A DNA stretch of 64,000 bases from Saprolegnia diclina VS20 (GCF_000281045.1 NW_008246085.1:536246-600245), one strand, 5' to 3'. Shown: positions 31,779-42,234, numbered from the stretch's first letter. The notes: generated from the sequence alone by a model not told the origin. Translations and numbers: made by a program.

Positions 31779-34700
31779 TCTGTGTCTGCGTCTTCAGTGT
31801 CGCAGAGACCGTCGTCAAAGCTGTCGTCCTCGTCTTCGTCCTCATCCTCGTCTTGCTCGGCGGCACTCGAGTCGACGTGGCTGAGGATGGACTCGATACT
31901 GCTTCGGCGCAGACGCTGCTGCTCCGTGCTCAATTTGCGCAGAAGCGAGAGGTCCCTTGGACCATCGTCCAACATGGGCGACGGCTCAACAACGTGGAGG
32001 TGCGCTGGCGGCTCCAGCACTCGAAGTCGCTCGGCCGCATCCTCGCGCGTCGGCTTGACCGCGATCGTGAGTTGCTTTGCGTCCTTCTTGGACACTTCTT
32101 TATGCGCCGGCTTGGGGAGGATCGGCGTCACCTTGGCCAAGCTCGAGCGCACGCTCTGCGTTCGCCGTTTGAGCAGGTGCGCGACCGCTGGCATGGCGAG
32201 CTCGTCGACCTTCTCGCCCCGAAACGCCACGTCGCTGTCATGGCGCAAAGGCGTCTCTAAGGACAGCACCGACTCGCGCGTGTCTGTGTAAAGCAGGGAC
32301 CCTCGGTGGTGACGCACCACCGGAGACGACCTGGCTTCTTCGATTGCTTGGTCCTTCCTGTCTGCTTCCGTCGTGCATGGCGGTGTCTCGGTCGTCGACG
32401 CGATTTGCACTGTCTCGCTCGGCACTGACGGTTCGCTCGGTGGCACTGGGTCACTCGGTGGTGCAGCGCTCATGTCGTGTGTGGCTGCAACGGGCGTCGT
32501 GGGCCCAGACGCGGCATTCTTGTTGTTGTGCCGATGGCGCTGCGCAAGCTGCTCCCGCAGCTGGTTGTGTCGCTGGAGAAACACCGGGTCCTGTCCCAGT
32601 GCGACGAGCTCACCGGTCGCGAGGCTCCTGGCGACCACGTCGCGCACCATGCTCTTGCGGATGATGCGGCGCACGGATGGAAAGTTGTTGGTGACATCTT
32701 CAAGCGCCGAGCGCGTGAGGCAGCTCACTTCGACAAAGCAAAGCGCGCGCACGGACGCCCGGCGCTTGGCCGAGAAGAGGAGACCGCGCTCGCCAAAGTA
32801 TGCGCCTTCGTGGAGCACGTTGACGACGACGATGCGGCCGTCGCTCGCCATGCGCTCGACCTGGCAGCGGCCGCGGTTGATGATGTACATGGACGTGCCA
32901 ATGCGGCCAAACACCATGATCATCTCGTTGGGCGGGTAGACAACTAGAATTGGCAGAGGAATCTCAATCTGAACCTCAATATTTGCGTTGTACTCATTTG
33001 GAGGCGGAGTGCGATCGCAGCTAAAAAGTCTTGGGGCGCGCCTCGAAACTGATGCACCGAGCTCAAAATGTGCTGGAACTTGAAGAGCGCGACTTCATCG
33101 CGGATCGCAGGACTCATCGAGTGGAGGACTTCGGCAATGTCGCCAATCTTGGCGTCGCGCTTGTACAGAAGGTACTTTCGAATGCGGATGCGGAGGTTCT
33201 GCGGAATGTTGTTGACGTCCAAAAAATCATTGACTTCGTCCTACACCGCATGCAATAGAGACAGAGAGAGGACAGGGACGGTATACCATGCGGCGCTGGA
33301 ACTCGAGCGTGTTGACGTTGAGGCCTTCGACGAGCTGGCACATGGTACCGACGACGTACGCGTAGACGCACGCACCGAGAAACATCATTATGACAAACAA
33401 GGCGCGCTCCGTCGAGTTGGCCGGGTAGATATCGCCGTACCCGATCGTAGTGATGGTCTAGTCAACGTAAATGGAGCAGAAGATCGTGTGGCGTGTACCA
33501 TCGCAGCCCAGTAGACGGCCGCAATGTAGGCGTCGCCGATGTAGTGCTCGGGCGAGATGCTTCCAACAAGGTTGGCGGTGCTCAACCACGTGGCTTGCGG
33601 GGCTGTCATGATCGCGACCAAGTACACAAAGCAAGCCATCCACTAGACACGAATACGGTCAACGACCCTAGCGTCCTAACGACGGGGGTACGTGGGTGAG
33701 GAGGAGGATGCCAGCGGCAAACTTGATGAGGCGAATCCAGCCGTACTTGATCGAGATGCGCATTTCGTAGCGCTGGAAAATGCGACTCGCGACCTGTCAC
33801 AGTCTGAGGTCCAAACGTATCAATCTTTCAACTCCGTACGACGATCTTGAGGATCTTTGTGAGGCGGAACATGCGAAGGAGCCGTGGCAGCTTGAGGAGG
33901 TTCGAGTTGCCGCCGCCCGACGGTAAAAAGGTCGCAAAGTAGTCAAAGGGCACGATCGAGATAAAGTCGATCGGGAACCACGTCGAGAGGTACTCGCGCG
34001 CCCGCATTTTTGCGTCAAACTCCAAGTCGCCCTTCGGTGTGGTGTGCGGCGTCCGGAAATTGATGAAAATGTCCGTGAAAAAAATAGCGTCCGTGAGGCG
34101 GTCGACGGCGAAGAAGGGCGCCCAGTTGCTCAGGTCTTCGTATGTCCTAGCGAAGAAGCATGAGCCATTTGCATGGCGATCGCCACGCGAACATGAGGTC
34201 GCTCAGGAACGAGAGCTGGAGCGGCAGAAAGATCGCTACGCAAGGCCCTGTTATACCGGTGACAATTGGGCGGCGACGTACCCACGTACGACAAGGACAC
34301 GATAAGGACCGCGTCCCAGAGTTTCCGAAACTGGCTGTCGGGCAAGACGACGTACTTGACGAGCTGCGCTTTTTGCTTCTTCCGGAGCGCAATGACCTCG
34401 TTTGCGACGCCAATGAAGCTGCCGAGGAGGTAGTTCTCCCACTCGTACTCGTGGTCTTCAAACTTGCTCGCACCTTCTAAGATCTGCGTATCGCGGAACC
34501 GCTTGTCGTACTCGGCCGCGTGCGACGGCCGCTTGTGTCGCTTCCGATGCGTCTCCATACTGCCCGTGGGCTTGTCGGCGCCGAGGAGCTTGCTCGCCTT
34601 GTCCGACCGCGTGCGGGATGACAGCCGGCCCTTCTCGAGCGACCGCGCCGACTGGTTGGTGAGCGGCAGCCGCAAATTGGCCCGCGAGAGCATCGGCGGC

Positions 34701-34870
34701 ACCCGGCGCGACGAGATCGCGGTCGTCGCCTGGCGGAACGGGACGTCGTCGTGGCGGCCCTTGCTCGGGCCTTCGTGGCGGCCCTTGCTCGACGAGTCGC
34801 GCTGGCCTCTGCTGGGCGACCGCCGAGGCGAGTTCGACGACCCCCGGCGCATCATGGTGCCCGGGATCAT
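31779..34870 (-). CDS. voltage-sensing, cyclic-nucleotide-binding K+ channel (CNG/HCN/EAG superfamily), 3' end in gap
   Basis: Exons: 34870-34282, 34235-34193, 34146-33840, 33793-33692, 33642-33499, 33457-33287, 33240-32994 and 32943 into the N gap. A basic, Ser-rich cytosolic N-terminus of about 170 residues precedes S1 ('LWDAVLIVSLSY'). S4 is 'LLKLPRLLRMFRLTKILK', with a positive charge every third residue. The pore filter, split by an intron, reads 'TITTIGYGDIYPANS', the K+-selective TxGYG type rather than the GFG of HCN/EAG channels. A C-linker ('FLDVNNIPQNLRIRIRKYLL') and a cyclic-nucleotide-binding fold ('YIINRGRCQVERM', 'VLHEGAYFGERGLLFSAKRR') follow. The tail after it is long, charged and acidic. 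It probably gives a hyperpolarisation- or cAMP/cGMP-modulated K+ current. Confidence 0.9.
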
Positions 34871-35129
34871 CGTGTCGGCGAAACTGTTGCTGCGATCGGG
34901 GGTTTCCGGACTTGAAGCCGCAATCGACAAAGTTATAATTACGCGAATGGCACTTGCACAACCGACGACTTGAAACGTTATGACACAAACTACACTAACG
35001 TGCACGCGTTTTTTCCCTGTCCCAGACGCGCCTTGCTCTTCACCGCTGGCACCGATCGATCACTCAGGTCTTGTCCCAGCCCAATGCGCCCGTTGACGGC
35101 CTTGGCCAGCAGCATTTGCTGTTGGCACC

Positions 35130-36224
35130 ATGAATAACGATGACTGGGCGGCGCTGCTCTCGGTCGCTGATCTCTACCTCACTGACGCCCACGCCTTTGG
35201 CGTCGACTCGGCGACGCCAAGCTCGGATGTCGAGATGGCGATCGCTGCAGGCCACGCTGTGCGCCTCGTTGCCATCGCTTCGACGCTCGACGCCGAGATT
35301 GCACGCGCGCTCGCGCTGGACGACGGTGGCGACATGGTGCGCCGAGCCACCGACGTTGTTGTGGCTCTCGTGACGGCCAGCGCCGTACTGGAGGCAAGCA
35401 TCCAGGTCACAGCGCTCTGCTGCGTCTGCCACCAGCAAGCGCCGTCCGTCTTTACGGCACCGTGCCGCCATGAGTACTGCGCATCGTGCTTGGCGGCGTT
35501 CCTCCAGACCGCCACGCACGACGTTTCGCTGCTTCCGCTCAAATGTTGTCGCCAGCGCTTGGACCTTGACGCAGTGCTGCGCACGGGGGTCCTTTCTGCC
35601 ACGGACGCCCAGCGGCTCCGAGATCGCGCCGAAGAAAAAACAGCCGCGCGTCCCGTGTACTGCGGCAACCCTGCGTGCACCACCGAGTTTGTTAGCGCTC
35701 GCTACGTCAATGGCACCACCGCCATTTGTCCTGGCTGCCGCACCGGCCTCTGCTCTGCCTGCTCGCGCCCGGCACACCCTGGAGCGTGCGAAGACACCGT
35801 CTCGGAAGAAGCATTGCTCGAGCTCGGCGCCCAGGAAGGCTGGCAGCGCTGCCCGCACTGCCGCCGCATGGTGGAGCTGACCCAGGGCTGCAACCACATG
35901 ACGTGCCTCTGCAGCGCCGAGTTTTGCTACGTTTGCGCCAGCCGCTGGAAGACGTGCGCATGCGCCAACTGGGACGAGGCTCGCGTCTTGCTCGCGGCGC
36001 AAGAGCGACTGGGCGCCGGGGCACCCGCCCGCGCCGTGCGGCAATTGGCCGTGCAGTTGCGAGACCGCGACGAGTGCAATCACGAAGGGCGGTGGCGCCG
36101 CATCGATTTTCCCGAGCGGTCGCGCCGCTGTGAACTCTGCAGTCGCCTCGTCTATCTGTACACGCTACAGTGTCGTCACTGCCAATTCCAGGCGTGTCGA
36201 ACCTGTCGCGGCCGCCGCTTGTAG
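35130..36224 (+). CDS. RBR-type (RING-IBR-RING) E3 ubiquitin ligase
   Basis: Single exon, 364 residues. RING1 begins at 'CCVCHQQAPSVFTAPCRHEYC', the IBR covers 'YCGNPACTTEFVSARY' to 'CPGCRTGLCSACSRPAHPGAC', and RING2/Rcat is 'RCPHCRRMVELTQGCNHMTC', whose last Cys is the expected catalytic thioester residue. These enzymes take ubiquitin from an E2 onto that Cys before the substrate. The N-terminal 90 residues are helical and hydrophobic, of no known family. Unlike the downstream paralogue it has an additional Cys-rich C-terminal module (C-x2-C near 'CELCSRLVY' and 'CRHCQFQACRTC'), probably one more zinc site. Confidence 0.92.
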   Translation: MNNDDWAALLSVADLYLTDAHAFGVDSATPSSDVEMAIAAGHAVRLVAIASTLDAEIARALALDDGGDMVRRATDVVVALVTASAVLEASIQVTALCCVCHQQAPSVFTAPCRHEYCASCLAAFLQTATHDVSLLPLKCCRQRLDLDAVLRTGVLSATDAQRLRDRAEEKTAARPVYCGNPACTTEFVSARYVNGTTAICPGCRTGLCSACSRPAHPGACEDTVSEEALLELGAQEGWQRCPHCRRMVELTQGCNHMTCLCSAEFCYVCASRWKTCACANWDEARVLLAAQERLGAGAPARAVRQLAVQLRDRDECNHEGRWRRIDFPERSRRCELCSRLVYLYTLQCRHCQFQACRTCRGRRL

Positions 36225-36511
36225 CACGATACGACCGTTCAACTGCGCTACCGCGGCGACCTCGCCAAATTGTAAATTGCAAGATGGAGATGGCCCAGCC
36301 ATTAAACTCCTTTTCAAGGACGCCGGTCGGTCAGTTGAGATAGCTAACTATCTCTTCAATGAAGCTAGTGGAAAGTATGCAAAACCATTTTTTGTTAACG
36401 AGACGCGGGAAGACTGTGTCAACACTACTGACGTTGGTGATGTTTGACGACCAAGACCATTTTTCTCTGCTAACCAACGTCCTTGGACTCAGTCGCCAAC
36501 GGCGTGTCATC

Positions 36512-37504
36512 ATGGACTGGGCAACACTCTCTGTGGTCATTGACTTGGCGCTGGTCGACGCCACGGACGTGGGCGTCGAGGCTGTCGCGCCGGCAAGTGA
36601 TGCCGAAATGGCGACGATCACACAGCACGTCACGCAACTCGGTGAGCTCTTGCGGACCGTCGACGGGATGGTCGCCAGCGATCTCGGGGCTGGTGTTCAT
36701 GATGGTGCGGTGCACGACGAGGCGGCTGCATTTGCTCATCGCTTGACATCCGTTCGCACGTTGCTGCAAGCTCGCCTCGATGTCGGCGTCGCCTGTTGCG
36801 TGTGTCTCCACGTCCAGCCCTCGGCGTTCACGGCGCCGTGCCAGCACGAGCACTGCTTGCCGTGCTTGAGAGCGCTCCTTCTCTCAGCCACGGACGACGT
36901 AACGCGCCTCCCGCTTGCATGCTGCCAGCAGCCATGGGACCTCGACGCCATCGCGCGCACTCAGGCCTTGTGCCAAGACGCGATGCAGCGGCTGCGCGAC
37001 CGCACGGAAGAAGCGACGGCGGATCGACCGGTCTACTGCCCCAACACGGCGTGCGCGATCACGTTTGTGAGCGCGCGGTACCTTGTGGGCACCGGGAGCT
37101 CGGTCGTGTGCCCAGGCTGTCGTCGCCGCATCTGCGTCTTATGCTCGCGCCGCATGCACGAAGGGACGTGCGACGCCGAGGCCGACGCCTCCTTGAACGC
37201 ACTCGGCGCCCGGGAGGGCTGGCAGCGCTGCCCACATTGTCGCCGCATGGTCGAACTCGTCGACGGCTGCAACCACATGACGTGCATTTGCCGCACCGAG
37301 TTTTGCTACGTTTGCGCCGGCCGCTGGAAGACGTGTGGCTGTCCGCATTGGCACGAGGCGCGCTGGTTGGCGGCCGCTCGACCGCAGCGCGCTGTTCCGC
37401 AGGCTCGTGGCGCACAGCGAATCGGCGGTGGTGCACGAGCCGAGCGGCCACGCCGTCCACCAGGCGCGATCCAGCAATGGTTTGATAATTTACACTTGGG
37501 CTAA
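36512..37504 (+). CDS. RBR-type E3 ubiquitin ligase, tandem paralogue
   Basis: Single exon, 330 residues. It aligns along its whole N-terminal and RBR region with the preceding gene ('MDWATLSVVIDLALVDATDVGV' region; 'CCVCLHVQPSAFTAPCQHEHC'; 'RCPHCRRMVELVDGCNHMTC'), so it is a tandem duplicate. The start was placed at 36512 by that alignment, although the frame is open from an ATG at 36359. It lacks the extra C-terminal Cys-rich module of its neighbour and instead ends in a basic Pro/Arg/Gly tail. RING1, IBR and Rcat cysteines, including the catalytic one, are kept, so both copies should be active ligases, perhaps with different partners. Confidence 0.9.
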   Translation: MDWATLSVVIDLALVDATDVGVEAVAPASDAEMATITQHVTQLGELLRTVDGMVASDLGAGVHDGAVHDEAAAFAHRLTSVRTLLQARLDVGVACCVCLHVQPSAFTAPCQHEHCLPCLRALLLSATDDVTRLPLACCQQPWDLDAIARTQALCQDAMQRLRDRTEEATADRPVYCPNTACAITFVSARYLVGTGSSVVCPGCRRRICVLCSRRMHEGTCDAEADASLNALGAREGWQRCPHCRRMVELVDGCNHMTCICRTEFCYVCAGRWKTCGCPHWHEARWLAAARPQRAVPQARGAQRIGGGARAERPRRPPGAIQQWFDNLHLG

Positions 37505-37558
37505 AGACGCTAATTTGAGCGCGACGTCATATTTGGGTCAAAACCGACGGTGAAGCAC

Positions 37559-38070
37559 ATGGAGCGGCCGACGGTCGCGGTGCTGGGCGCGCCAAGGACT
37601 GGCAAGACGTCGCTCATCTACGCGCTCGGGCGCGGTCTCGGCGGCGACGTCACCTGTGTATCGTCGCCGACCTCATCGCTGTTTGCGTTGGGCAAAGGTG
37701 TCACAGCGCTCGAGCGGTGTCTTGATGACGTCGAAAGCGCTCTCCTGGACACGCGTCTTGTGTTTTTGGTGTTTGATGTGACGGCGCCCGAGACGTTTGC
37801 TGCCGTCGTCGCCAAGGTCCGTGCGTCACCTCGTCATGGTCTGACACGCGACAGGGCGCGGCGCTCCAGTCGCTTGACCGCACGATCGCGCTCGTGGGCA
37901 CGAACGCCGACTTGATGCCGACCGATCACGACGCGGTGCTCGTCGCGTCCGAAGCGCGCATCTTCGCCTCGAGTGAGTTTGCCCTGTACGCCGAAGTGCA
38001 CGCGACCCCGCCTGCTGGTCTCGACGCCCTGCTATCGCTTCTCCACGCCGCGTACGAGACTCTGAAATGA
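37559..38070 (+). CDS. small P-loop GTPase-like protein, degenerate
   Basis: Exons 37559-37816 and 37855-38070 (38-nt intron), 157 residues. The N-terminus has a clear P-loop 'VLGAPRTGKTSLIYAL'. A hydrophobic strand 'RLVFLVFDVTAPETFAAVV' resembles the beta4 region of Rab/Ras-like GTPases, and 'IALVGTNADL' sits where N/TKxD is expected. There is no DxxG and no SAK motif, so GTP binding or hydrolysis may be altered. Rab-like ciliary proteins (IFT22/RABL5 type) are one possible comparison, but I cannot assign a family. The stop is only 21 bases before the next ATG. Confidence 0.7.
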
Positions 38071-38091
38071 GTTGCGCTAGACGAGTTATTT

Positions 38092-38973
38092 ATGCCTAGA
38101 ATCCCGGTCAAGAAGCCGCAGGTGCGCAAAGACATTTGGCTCTACGATCCGTACGACGACAATGCGCCGCCGCGGAGCCCGACGCGCGCGATGAACGAGA
38201 TTTACTTGTGCGGACGAGCCAAAGCGCTCGCGACCGAGCGTGCGATCAGTGCCAAGTACGAGCACAAGCGGTACGGGTCGCCCAAAGCGACCCGAAGCGT
38301 GGCGCCGCAACCGGCCCCGGTGCCCCGCCAAGCCCAACGCCGTCAGTCCACCGGGCGACATAGTACGCTCATGAGCGGCACCCAAGCCAGTGTCGCGCGG
38401 GTCAAAGCCATCCAGGCGTACAAGCCGCAGCGCGAGGCGGTCGACCCAAAGATCCGAGTCCAGTGGCACCGACCGAGGTCGCCGGTTGACGAGGCGCCGG
38501 TGCCCGTGCGGCGCGTAGAGACACGGGCTGCGGTTCAAGCACGGGTCCCCACCGCCGACGCTACTGCAATCGATACAAGCTGCCACGTCATATCGGCGTC
38601 GCAGCAAAGCGAGCCGATGGAAGTTCCTGGTCCTTGCGTCGTACTTGACGTTCCGACGTTGCCTAGTACCACCACAGATGGCGGCGACGTAGTTTCCCAT
38701 ATGGACCACAACGTCACGCGCTGCGGTATTAGTAGCCAGCCCGACGCGGCGAGTCCCACGCTCCCCGAGGTAAACGGCAACGCGGACAAGACTTTCGTGG
38801 TGTCGAGTCCAGGCGTCGATTTGCCGACAGACACAGCAGAGCCGGAGCCGTCCAATACGCAAGCGGTGGACCCGGACGCGACGTTCTTCGACTTCGACGA
38901 TGACGACGCCGCGGTCACATTCGACGACGACGATATTCTGGACGCGTTGGATTCGTTCCAGTTGTCCATTTAA
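38092..38973 (+). CDS. acidic-tailed protein of unknown function
   Basis: Single exon, 293 residues. The N-terminal 60 residues are basic and ordered-looking ('PQVRKDIWLYDPYDDNAPPR', 'MNEIYLCGRAKALATERA'), the middle is Pro/Gln/Ser/Thr-rich and likely disordered, and the C-terminus is strongly acidic and ends 'DDDILDALDSFQLSI'. The acidic and hydrophobic tail looks like a protein-interaction or activation-type segment. No family is recognised. The 21-base spacing to the upstream gene is the tightest same-strand spacing in the window. Confidence 0.65.
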   Translation: MPRIPVKKPQVRKDIWLYDPYDDNAPPRSPTRAMNEIYLCGRAKALATERAISAKYEHKRYGSPKATRSVAPQPAPVPRQAQRRQSTGRHSTLMSGTQASVARVKAIQAYKPQREAVDPKIRVQWHRPRSPVDEAPVPVRRVETRAAVQARVPTADATAIDTSCHVISASQQSEPMEVPGPCVVLDVPTLPSTTTDGGDVVSHMDHNVTRCGISSQPDAASPTLPEVNGNADKTFVVSSPGVDLPTDTAEPEPSNTQAVDPDATFFDFDDDDAAVTFDDDDILDALDSFQLSI

Positions 38974-39477
38974 TAAGACTACTACGGACAACTTGTCTGC
39001 TTGTGGTCTCAGTGCTAGTCCACATCAAATGCTCTGGGACGGGGTGAGCGGAATCGTCACACGCCGGAAGAACTCGGCGCCCTTTCTCGAAGCCGGATAG
39101 CGGTAGTGCGGTCACTCCGTCGCCGCCCGCGCGGCTTCGATGCGACCGCCAACGTCGCGCCTTCTTCTCGCCCGCATGCTGGCGTAGGTATGAGCTCACT
39201 GCGCCTTGTCGCGCTCAAGTATTCGCTCCGTGGGAGCTCTTGGCGAGTCTCGAGGCGTGCCTTTGTCCCAGCCAAGACCTGTTCTACCAATGCGTACTAC
39301 TAGCATTACAATGGCGAGCGTTCCTTAGCTAGGTTCAGCCAGGTATGCTCTCTCTTCTTTGTGCTGGCCCACGCTTCTCGCTCTTCTGTGCTGCTGTCGA
39401 TGGCAAACCACTCGCACTTAATCGGGTACCGCAAGATCGCCACATCTTGGATCGTCCATTTTTGCAGTGACACCAGC
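38974..39477. other. intergenic region
   Basis: 504 bases with short ORFs only. The 3' part, from about 39361, is in frame with the transporter and contains upstream ATGs (for example near 39403) that would add a hydrophilic N-terminal extension. Confidence 0.4.
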
Positions 39478-40926
39478 ATGGAAGCTCCGCTCGCGAAAGG
39501 ACAGCACTACCCGTCGCTCGACCCGACGGATGCGTCGGCCATGGGCGTCAAGACCTTTGGCTCTGTTGTCGCGGTCGCCTTGACGCTCAACTTTATGGTC
39601 GGCACTGGCTGCTTTGGTCTGCCGTTCGCCTTCTCGGTTGCTGGCATTGGGCTCACGTCCATCTTTCTCATCGTTGGCTTTCTCGGAGCGCTCCTCACGA
39701 TGAACTACACGCTCGAGGCCATGGCCCGCTCGGAAGGCGTGCTCTCGAGCGAGGACCCGCCGGTGAACCGCCTCACGTACCGCAAGACCGAGTTCTCGAC
39801 CATGAGCGAGCTCTTCGCCGGCAAGGCAGGGTACATAGTCGTGCAGACCGTGCTCATTTTCTACTGCATGGGGACGCTCTGGGCGTACGCGAGCATCTTT
39901 GCGTCGTCGGTCGCATCCGTCTTTCAAACGTTCGTGCTCGGCAACGTCTGCGACGTGTACGCTGCGAACGCGTCGAGCGGCTGCCTCGAGAGCTACTACG
40001 CCTTCATGGCGCTCTTCGCCGTCATGTCGATCGTGCTCGTGCTCATGGACCTCGGCGACCAAGCGAGCATCCAAAAGGTCCTCTCGGGCTACCGGCTCCT
40101 CGCCTTTGGCATCATGCTCTCGACGATCGCGTTCAAGCTCAGCGTCGACGGCGCCGACGCCATTTCGACGCGCCTCGCCGCGCGCGCGCACTGGGCATTC
40201 AACTGGCAGAGCTTTGGCGCTGGCTTTGGCCCGACCTTGCTCGCGCTCAACTGCCAATACAACATGCCGTCCGCGCTGCAGCCGCTCGAGCTTTCGCACA
40301 AGGGCCATGCGCGGCGCATCACATACGTCTCGATGACGATGGCGGCGTTCTGCTACTTCTTCCTCGGGCTCCTCGGTGCGCTCGCCTTTGACGAAGTCAA
40401 CCCGCTCGCGAGCTTGATGTGGAGCTCCTTTTCCGGCTGCGGCAACGGCTGGTCGACGTGTCCGTCCGGGCAGCCGACGCTCTTTGGGTCGCTCGTGCAC
40501 CTCATGGTTGTCATGTTTCCCGTCGTGAACGTCACGTCGTCCTTCCCCATGATCGGACACACGGTTGGCGGCAACATACTCACGTCGCTGCCCAAGTCGA
40601 TCACCGCACCGCTTGGGCCCGCCGGCGCCCGCGACCTCTCGCGCCTCGCGGCCGTGATCCCGCCGCTGCTTTTTGCCACGATCTTCAAGAAGCTTGACGC
40701 AATTTTCACGTACGCAGGATTTTTGGGCTTTGGCCTCGGCCTCATCATCCCCGCGTGGCTCCAAGTCGCAGGCATCAAGCACTTTCGCTCGACGTTCCGC
40801 AATATTGAGGCGGAGAAGACGCCGTTTAGCGTCCCGGTCCTGAGCTCGCTCGCCTTTTCGACGGTCTTTCTCGGGCTCACGTTTCTCGTGACGTTCGTGG
40901 CGCTCTTCTCGCTCGTCGGATTCTGA
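39478..40926 (+). CDS. amino acid transporter, AAAP (Aa_trans) family
   Basis: Single exon, 482 residues from ATG 39478. It has about eleven hydrophobic helices. The first carries the family signature 'NFMVGTGCFGLPFAFSVAG' (the N-x-x-x-G-x-G-x-x-x-L-P type motif of AAAP transporters). The segment 'GFGPTLLALNCQYNMPSAL' corresponds to the conserved 'F...H..P.I' region of helix 6. These carriers move neutral amino acids with H+ or Na+ across plasma or vacuolar membranes. Upstream in-frame ATGs exist; 39478 was preferred because it gives the usual short cytosolic N-terminus. Confidence 0.88.
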   Translation: MEAPLAKGQHYPSLDPTDASAMGVKTFGSVVAVALTLNFMVGTGCFGLPFAFSVAGIGLTSIFLIVGFLGALLTMNYTLEAMARSEGVLSSEDPPVNRLTYRKTEFSTMSELFAGKAGYIVVQTVLIFYCMGTLWAYASIFASSVASVFQTFVLGNVCDVYAANASSGCLESYYAFMALFAVMSIVLVLMDLGDQASIQKVLSGYRLLAFGIMLSTIAFKLSVDGADAISTRLAARAHWAFNWQSFGAGFGPTLLALNCQYNMPSALQPLELSHKGHARRITYVSMTMAAFCYFFLGLLGALAFDEVNPLASLMWSSFSGCGNGWSTCPSGQPTLFGSLVHLMVVMFPVVNVTSSFPMIGHTVGGNILTSLPKSITAPLGPAGARDLSRLAAVIPPLLFATIFKKLDAIFTYAGFLGFGLGLIIPAWLQVAGIKHFRSTFRNIEAEKTPFSVPVLSSLAFSTVFLGLTFLVTFVALFSLVGF

Positions 40927-41455
40927 GCAAGTCGACGCATTGCTCCTACCCTCCTATCCTCCTGGTTTAAGAAAGGTAGTCGCTTTAGGTAATAACGAAT
41001 GACATATGTACAATTCCAGTTGACGTACATAGAGCGTTGTCGCTGCATTTCTGGGCTTAATTTCGTACCAAAAACAGCGTGGGCTGTGCTTGCGGACGTG
41101 CGATTTGCCCTATTTGGTTGCTTCATATGTGGGAGCCTTTAAAAGAAGGCCAACGGGCTCGTGGGAGGCGACCTTGATAGTTGCCGTATCCTACTTGATA
41201 GTCCACGCCGTGTCGCAGAAGACAGAGGATGCGTCAAAACGCTCGAGCGACGCTGTTCTTGGTCGCTGCTCGAGCCCAATTGCCAGCAAGGTCCGTCGCG
41301 ATGAACGCTTCCTTGGCACGGAGCATCAACCGGGCCTTCGACGCCCGACGTAGGCTCGGTCCAGGAGGCTGCCACGTCAGAAACGGCGAAATCTTTCATT
41401 ATCCGGACGTCCGGAAAGCGAGACCAGGTTTCCAAATATTTGGATTTTGACGACG
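40927..41455. other. intergenic region with TTATCCGGACGTCCGGA
   Basis: 529 bases without a supported gene. At 41399-41415 there is a double CCGGA element ending about 40 bases before the ILRUN-like start. Confidence 0.45.
41399..41415 (+). promoter_or_regulatory. double CCGGA element upstream of ILRUN-like gene
   Basis: TTATCCGGACGTCCGGA is a near-palindrome with two CCGGA cores, about 45 bases before the start codon. Confidence 0.45.
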
Positions 41456-42106
41456 ATGAGCGACTGCGACGACCTCCTGCGCATGTTCCAGAGCATCACG
41501 ACGACGGACCACGACGCGCTCATCGCGCAGTTCGGGAAGCTGCTCGCGCTGGAGCCCAAGACGAGCGCCTTCTTCCTCGAGTCCTCCAACTGGAACGTGG
41601 AGACGGCGGTCAACATGTACCTGGCGACGACGCCGGCGCCGATCGAAGACGAGCTGCCCGTGCTGCCCGACGCCAAGTTCTTGAGCGACCTCAGCGCCGC
41701 CCAGAACGCGGTCTTCCTGCCGCACCAGCAGATCACGCTGCACCTCATATTCCAGAACCATGGCCCGGTCGCATGGCCGGCTAACACGCGCCTGGCCTTT
41801 TACCAAGGCGTCCCCTTTGGCGCTGGCAACGACGTGCACATTGGCGCGATTCCGGTCGGCGAGCACACGCAGATCGACATGGTGACGACTCTGCCAGGCG
41901 AGAGCGGTACGCACTATGGCACGTGGCGGCTCATGAGCGACGGCCTCGCGTTCGGCGACCCAGTCTGGGTCCTCTTGTCCGTCGCCGACGAGCACGCCAA
42001 GGACCTGCGCATGGACACCGGCGACCACGCAATGGAGGTCGACGACGAGATGGACGTCACTTCGCACGCATACCACGACCATATGCAGCCCGACATGGAG
42101 CTATAG
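41456..42106 (+). CDS. ILRUN/C6orf106-like protein (UBA-like plus NBR1 FW domain)
   Basis: Single exon, 216 residues. Residues about 1-50 form a UBA-like three-helix unit ('TTTDHDALIAQFGKLLAL', 'AFFLESSNWNVETAVNMYL'), matching ILRUN. Residues about 65-180 form the NBR1-type Ig-like 'four-Trp' domain ('VFLPHQQITLHLIFQNHG', 'AWPANTRLAFYQGVPFG', 'GTHYGTWRLMSDGLAFGDPV'). The C-terminus is short and acidic, much shorter than the animal protein. In animals ILRUN dampens IRF3- and NF-kB-dependent transcription; the ancestral role is unknown. The ATG at 41456 is the first in frame. Confidence 0.88.
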   Translation: MSDCDDLLRMFQSITTTDHDALIAQFGKLLALEPKTSAFFLESSNWNVETAVNMYLATTPAPIEDELPVLPDAKFLSDLSAAQNAVFLPHQQITLHLIFQNHGPVAWPANTRLAFYQGVPFGAGNDVHIGAIPVGEHTQIDMVTTLPGESGTHYGTWRLMSDGLAFGDPVWVLLSVADEHAKDLRMDTGDHAMEVDDEMDVTSHAYHDHMQPDMEL

Positions 42107-42234
42107 CGTCGATCTCGTAGCACCATTTTGTACGCCAACCAACTTTACATTCATGATACTCGCTTCTCTCTGCCTGCTACAGTCCCAACTCTGCAGTGGG
42201 CGGAGGTGCAGTATGAAAGGAGCACGCCCATGTT

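Noticed and set aside
31103-31866. ORFs running through the N block
   Set aside because: They consist mainly of undetermined residues and are not evidence of coding.
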